The position numbers were made by a program, and so were the translations under genes. From CAYRYU01 sp964428355 (lineage in GTDB: Bacteria; Muiribacteriota; Ozemobacteria; Ozemobacterales; Ozemobacteraceae): a stretch of 64,000 bases of DNA. The notes below the pieces were generated by a model. That model did not search any database and had not been told where the DNA came from. It saw nothing but the letters and a program-made list of their open reading frames with translations. The stretch lies in assembly GCA_964428355.1 (NCBI GenBank), contig CAYRYU010000017.1:28939-92938 (forward strand), written 5' to 3'. Each line of letters starts with the position of its first letter. Position 1 is the stretch's first letter. Shown piece after piece: positions 60,158 to 64,000 of the stretch.

Positions 60158-61165
60158 TCAGCCCCGGTAATACTCCCTGTACCAGGAAACGAATCGTTCT
60201 ATTCCCGTTGCGATAGGGGTGGCGGGGGAGAAGCCGACATCCCGTGCCAGATCCTCGACATCGGCAAAGGTGGCGGGGACATCACCTGCCTGGATGGGAA
60301 GGTATTCCTTCTTCGCCACCCGTCCCAGCTTCTTTTCCAGGGTCCCGATGAACTCCAACAACGGGACCGGGGTGTGATTGCCAATGTTGTAGATCCGGTA
60401 GGGGGCGCGGCTGGAGGCCGGATCCGGATGGTGGCCGCTCCAATCCGGGTTGGGAGAGGGGACCCGCTCGGTTACTCTGGAAACGCCCTCGACGATGTCG
60501 TCGATGTAGGTGAAATCGCGTTTCATCTCCCCGTTGTTGAACACCTTGATCGTTTCTCCGGCAAGAATTGCACGGGTGAAGAGGAAAAGCGCCATGTCGG
60601 GCCGTCCCCACGGTCCGTAGACGGTGAAGAAGCGAAGTCCCGTCACCGGTAGTCCGTACAGGTGGGCGTAGGTATGTGCCATCAGCTCATTCGCCTTTTT
60701 CGTCGCGGCGTAGAGCGAAACCGGATGGTCGACGTTCTGGTGGACCGAAAAAGGCATCGCCGTGTTCGCGCCGTAGACTGAGCTGGAACTGGCGAAAACC
60801 AGGTGCGGGGTTTTCGCGTGCCGGCAGGCTTCGAGAATGTTTGTGAATCCTACGATGTTCGAGTCGATGTATGCGTGGGGGTTTTCGATGCTGTACCGGA
60901 CTCCGGCCTGGGCCGCGAGGTTGACCACGCGCTCGAAAGAGAACCTCGAGAAGAGGCCTTTCACCGACTCCCTGTCTGCCAGATCGCCCTTCACGAAGGT
61001 GAAACCCTTTATCCCCTCGAGAATTTTCAGGCGGTCGAGCTTGAGGGAGACCTCGTAGTAATCGTTGAGATTGTCGAAACCTACCACGTCGATTCCCCTG
61101 GAAAGAAGAGCGCGGGAAAGATGGAACCCTATGAAGCCCGCGGCTCCTGTGACGAGATAAGCCAT
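60158..61165 (-). CDS. NAD-dependent sugar-nucleotide epimerase (UDP-glucuronate 4-epimerase-like)
   Basis: This 335-residue short-chain dehydrogenase fold has the NAD loop GAAGFIG (7-13), the catalytic Tyr152/Lys156 (LYAATKKANE) and Ser/Thr region SSSSVYG. The segment FNNGEMKRDFTYIDDIVEG and the C-terminal IQAGDVPATFADVEDL fit the capsule-type UDP-glucuronate 4-epimerase group; UDP-glucose epimerase is less likely. It provides galacturonic-acid-type donors for surface polysaccharide. AAGGAGA precedes ATG 61165. A partial copy of its 3' end lies at 57511-57681. Confidence 0.9.
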   Translation of the reverse strand: MAYLVTGAAGFIGFHLSRALLSRGIDVVGFDNLNDYYEVSLKLDRLKILEGIKGFTFVKGDLADRESVKGLFSRFSFERVVNLAAQAGVRYSIENPHAYIDSNIVGFTNILEACRHAKTPHLVFASSSSVYGANTAMPFSVHQNVDHPVSLYAATKKANELMAHTYAHLYGLPVTGLRFFTVYGPWGRPDMALFLFTRAILAGETIKVFNNGEMKRDFTYIDDIVEGVSRVTERVPSPNPDWSGHHPDPASSRAPYRIYNIGNHTPVPLLEFIGTLEKKLGRVAKKEYLPIQAGDVPATFADVEDLARDVGFSPATPIATGIERFVSWYREYYRG

Positions 61166-61263
61166 GGCGATCTCCTTGTCGGTGAAATGGACGCTCGGGT
61201 CGGCCCCAGTCCGATTTCGTTGCATTATGCCCCAATCACGTGGCATGCGCAAGGCCGAAAACT

Positions 61264-61390
61264 GGGGACACCTGACCGGTTTTGGCGAAAGGAGACCCAA
61301 CTCGAAACGATTGCATGTTTGAAAGTTTGAAAGTGGTGGTCGGGAATCAAAGAAACTATGCAGCGGATGGAAAACCGGTCGTGTGTCCCC
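61264..61390. repeat. GGGGAC-type inverted-repeat element, copy 2
   Basis: GGGGACACCTGACCGGTTTT (61264-61283) is inverted at 61371-61390 (AAAACCGGTCGTGTGTCCCC), with 18 of 20 bases matching. The 127 bp unit has no gene and lies between the divergent epimerase and iorA genes. The interior matches copy 1 near 57750-57800. The C run after its right end comes just before iorA. Confidence 0.75.
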
Positions 61391-61447
61391 CCCCTTTTTT
61401 TCCGTGGTATAATCCCTGCGGCCAGAAACTCATTCCAGGGAGATAAA

Positions 61448-63232
61448 ATGAAAGAGAAAAGGAAAGAGACTGCTTTTCTTTCGGGAAATGCCGCGATTGC
61501 CCGGGGGGCATGGGAAGCGGGCGTCAGGTTCGCGGCGGCCTACCCCGGGACACCCTCCACCGAGATTCTCGAGTTCTGCGGAACCTACGGGGAAATCGAC
61601 GCCCAGTGGGGTGTCAACGAAAAGACCGCCATGGAGACCGCTCTCGGGGCCGCCTATGGCGGGGCGAGGACTCTTTGCGCACAGAAACATGTCGGACTGA
61701 ACGTTGCTGCCGATCCCTTCTTCACCGCTGCCTACACCGGTGTCAACGGGGGTTTCGTGATCGTGACCGCGGACGACCCTGGGATGCACAGTTCCCAGAA
61801 CGAGCAGGACAACCGACATTACGCCCGAATGGCCAAGGTTCCCATGTTCGAACCATCCTCCAGCGCGGAAGCGAAGGAGATGACCAAGGCCGCAATCCTG
61901 CTTTCCGAGCAGTATGACACCCCGGTCCTTCTCCGCACCACCACCCGGATTTCGCATTCGGAGGGAGTCGTCCCCCTCGGCCCTCGTGAGGAAGCCCCCC
62001 AACGTGAGTTCACCAGGGACATGGGAAAATACTGCGTTCTTCCCCAGAACGCCCGGAAACTTCACGTCAAGGTCGAGGAAAGACAGAGGAAGCTGGAAAA
62101 GGTGGCCTGTGAGAGCCCCTTCAACCGGATCGAGGACGGGGACAATTCCGTGGGAATCCTTACCTCGGGCATCTCCTACGCCTACGCCCGCGAGATCTTC
62201 CCCAAAGCCGCTTTCCTCAAGCTCGGGTTCACCAACCCTTTTCCCCGCGATCTTGTCAAGAAGTTCGCAGCGAAGGTCAAGACCCTGATCGTCATCGAGG
62301 AGAACGACCCCTTCATGGAGGAACAGGTGCGGGCGATGGGAGTTTCCTGCATCGGCAAGGACCGGATCCCCATCTGCGGGGAGTTCAACCCCGACCTTCT
62401 CCACGAGGTCCTCTCCGAGTTCGTGACCGCTACGCCACCCAAAATGGGAAAATTGTACAAGGGAGAAATCCCTCTCCGGCCGCCCGTTCTCTGCCCGGGC
62501 TGTCCCCACCGCGGGGTTTTTTACCTTCTCAGGAAACTCGACGTGACCGTGACGGGGGATATCGGCTGCTACAGCCTTGGAGCTCTTGCCCCGCACAACG
62601 CCATGCACACGATAGTCTGCATGGGGGCTTCAATCACCAATGCGCTTGGAATCGGAAAAGCCATGGGGGAAAAGATCCAGGGGAAGATCGCGGCCGTGAT
62701 CGGGGAGTCGACCTTCATGCACTCAGGGATCACAGGCCTAATCGATACCGTCTACAACGGTGGGAAGCACCTCACGATCGTCCTCGACAACTCCATCACC
62801 GCCATGACGGGTCACCAACCGAACCCTGCCTCCGGAACCACCCTCAAGGGAAAACCTGCGCCGGTTCTCGACCTCGTGAAGGTCTGCCAGGCTGCGGGAG
62901 TCAAACAGGTGAGGACGGTCGACCCGTTCGATCTTGCGGCCCTCGAAGCCGGGCTGAAGGAATCTCTTGCCGCCAATGAACCCACGGTTATCGTGACGAA
63001 GCGGCCCTGCATTCTCCTGAAGGGTTACAAACCGGAGAAACACGTCGTCTCGATCGACCGTGCAAAATGCGTGAAATGCGGGATGTGCTGGAAACTCGGG
63101 TGCCCCGCCATCGAAAGGGACCCTGCCGACGGCAAGACAGTCCTGAACGCGACCTTGTGCGTCCATTGCGGGCTGTGTGCAAAGGTCTGCCGGCCCAAAG
63201 CCATCACCCAGGCTCCCGGAGGTGCGAAATGA
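61448..63232 (+). CDS. iorA: Indolepyruvate:ferredoxin oxidoreductase alpha subunit
   Basis: This 594-residue protein has an N-terminal pyrimidine-binding domain (FAAAYPGTPSTEIL, WGVNEKTAMETALGAAYGG) and a thiamine-pyrophosphate domain (CPGCPHRG, GDIGCYSLG). A C-terminal 2x4Fe-4S ferredoxin domain (CVKCGMCWKLGCP and CVHCGLCAKVC) follows. It oxidatively decarboxylates aryl pyruvates from aromatic amino acids to acyl-CoA with reduced ferredoxin, a step in anaerobic amino-acid fermentation. GGGAGAT precedes ATG 61448. It overlaps iorB by 4 bases. Confidence 0.96.
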   Translation: MKEKRKETAFLSGNAAIARGAWEAGVRFAAAYPGTPSTEILEFCGTYGEIDAQWGVNEKTAMETALGAAYGGARTLCAQKHVGLNVAADPFFTAAYTGVNGGFVIVTADDPGMHSSQNEQDNRHYARMAKVPMFEPSSSAEAKEMTKAAILLSEQYDTPVLLRTTTRISHSEGVVPLGPREEAPQREFTRDMGKYCVLPQNARKLHVKVEERQRKLEKVACESPFNRIEDGDNSVGILTSGISYAYAREIFPKAAFLKLGFTNPFPRDLVKKFAAKVKTLIVIEENDPFMEEQVRAMGVSCIGKDRIPICGEFNPDLLHEVLSEFVTATPPKMGKLYKGEIPLRPPVLCPGCPHRGVFYLLRKLDVTVTGDIGCYSLGALAPHNAMHTIVCMGASITNALGIGKAMGEKIQGKIAAVIGESTFMHSGITGLIDTVYNGGKHLTIVLDNSITAMTGHQPNPASGTTLKGKPAPVLDLVKVCQAAGVKQVRTVDPFDLAALEAGLKESLAANEPTVIVTKRPCILLKGYKPEKHVVSIDRAKCVKCGMCWKLGCPAIERDPADGKTVLNATLCVHCGLCAKVCRPKAITQAPGGAK

Positions 63233-63807
63233 AGATGACGAACGTTCTGCTTTGCGGAGTGGGCGGCCAGGGAACCCTCCTCGCGGGCAACATCATTGCC
63301 GAGGCGGCCATGCGAAAAGGTCTCGACGTAAAGAAGTCCGAGGTTCACGGAATGGCCCAGCGTGGCGGGAGCGTGGTCAGCCATGTCCGGTTCGGGAAGA
63401 AAGTGGAATCCCCCCTCATTCGGAAGGGCGAGTGCGACATCCTCCTGTCCTTCGAGCAACTTGAAAGCCTGCGCTGGTCCGAGTTCCTGAAGCCGGGGGG
63501 AACGATCCTCTCGAACTCCCAACGGATCCTTCCCATGTCGGTTTCCGCCGGAAGCTCGGTCTATCCCGATGGGATCTTCGAGCATCTGAAGAAGATTCCC
63601 GCAGAGGTGGCCGTGGTAGACGGGATCGGAATCGCCACCGGCCTGGGGAACCCGAAATGCGTCAACGTGGTCCTCCTTGGAGCTCTTGCAAAGCGTCTTG
63701 AGATGATCGAAAAGGACCTCTGGAAGGAAGTCATCGTCTCCCGGCTTCCTCCCAAGCTCCATGAGCTGAACCTCAAGGCGTTCGAAGCCGGGTGGGGGGC
63801 CGCTTGA
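63229..63807 (+). CDS. iorB: Indolepyruvate:ferredoxin oxidoreductase beta subunit
   Basis: This 192-residue gamma-type subunit has GVGGQGTLLAGNIIAEAA at its N-terminus and the EVHGMAQRGGSVVSHVR segment. It completes the two-subunit enzyme with IorA. ATG 63229 overlaps the iorA stop (ATGA), with GGAGG upstream, so the subunits are coupled. Its own stop overlaps the next gene's TTG start by 4 bases. Confidence 0.96.
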   Translation: MKMTNVLLCGVGGQGTLLAGNIIAEAAMRKGLDVKKSEVHGMAQRGGSVVSHVRFGKKVESPLIRKGECDILLSFEQLESLRWSEFLKPGGTILSNSQRILPMSVSAGSSVYPDGIFEHLKKIPAEVAVVDGIGIATGLGNPKCVNVVLLGALAKRLEMIEKDLWKEVIVSRLPPKLHELNLKAFEAGWGAA

Positions 63808-64000
63808 CCATCCCAGGGAGGTTTTCCGCCCTGCTGATCGTCCTGTTTATGGTCGCGGGGATCGCTGCGGGCCAGGGCCAGGGCAATGGCCTGGGTTCAG
63901 CCTCGGCCCCTGCTCCGGCGGCAGAAAACCGGCTTCCCCGAATTGTTTGTACAGTCTTCCCCATTTTTGCGATAACGGCGAAACTCACGGAAGGATCGGG
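63804..64000 (+). CDS. Metal ABC transporter substrate-binding protein (partial)
   Basis: A TTG at 63804 overlaps the iorB TGA (TTGA). It opens a reading frame to the window end with a signal peptide (about 1-24: LLIVLFMVAGIAAG), a Gln/Gly/Ala-rich linker, and RLPRIVCTVFPIFAITAKLT, the usual mature start of ZnuA/TroA zinc or manganese binding proteins. Sixty-five codons are visible. Translation coupling to iorB is notable, although the link may be only positional. Confidence 0.75.
   Translation, partial: MTIPGRFSALLIVLFMVAGIAAGQGQGNGLGSASAPAPAAENRLPRIVCTVFPIFAITAKLTEGS

Overview
The window comes from a GC-rich bacterial draft assembly, probably a metagenome bin: it contains two runs of exactly 100 Ns, each flanked by an identical 27 or 37 bp sequence. 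A Kdo-pathway sugar-phosphate isomerase, a wall-polymer pyruvyl transferase, many secreted proteins and a ferredoxin-dependent indolepyruvate oxidoreductase suggest an anaerobic, fermentative, two-membrane bacterium. Candidatus Riflebacteria or a similar deep lineage is a guess from gene content only; no phylogenetic marker is present.

Layout. 1-11.5 kb: secreted and envelope proteins, including two paralogous 8-repeat secreted proteins, a HEAT-repeat membrane protein, a gingipain-like C25 protease, a PPDK_N-like protein and a secreted endonuclease I. 11.5-16 kb: a GT87 glycosyltransferase, a SpoIIE/RsbU-type phosphatase, a pentameric ligand-gated ion channel homologue and a small secreted protein. 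16-23.5 kb: an RNA-repair island. 23.6-29.3 kb: a radical SAM protein, an ankyrin protein, a two-component pair and an HExxH protein. 29.5-45.5 kb: envelope and metabolic genes (kdsD, a DUF5693-CsaB fusion, citF, a periplasmic glutamine-amidotransferase-fold hydrolase, an LtaS-like sulfatase, a 5'-nucleotidase, a polyprenol-kinase-like protein). 45.6-60.1 kb: a dense cluster of PAS/GAF sensors and two-component proteins. 60.1-64 kb: a sugar-nucleotide epimerase, iorAB, and the start of a metal-binding transporter protein.

The most interesting locus is the RNA-repair island. rtcR (CARF plus AAA+ sigma-54 activator) reads rightward. Facing it is a well-formed sigma-54 promoter that would transcribe leftward through a tRNA-Asn-like gene with a disrupted acceptor stem, a GC-rich hairpin-rich leader, a slipin, rtcA, rtcB and a previously unassigned 477-residue membrane protein. 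An AT-rich near-palindromic patch lies about 105-140 bp upstream of the predicted start and is a candidate RtcR enhancer. The tRNA-like RNA may be a sensor, substrate or decoy for the damage response.

Small mobile-like repeats are scattered through the window. A 277 bp element with perfect 20 bp inverted ends supplies the stop codon of the 477-residue protein. Two copies of a roughly 120 bp element starting GGGGAC sit next to the epimerase gene and next to a recent partial duplicate of that gene. A 24 bp palindrome-rich tandem repeat lies between two divergent genes.
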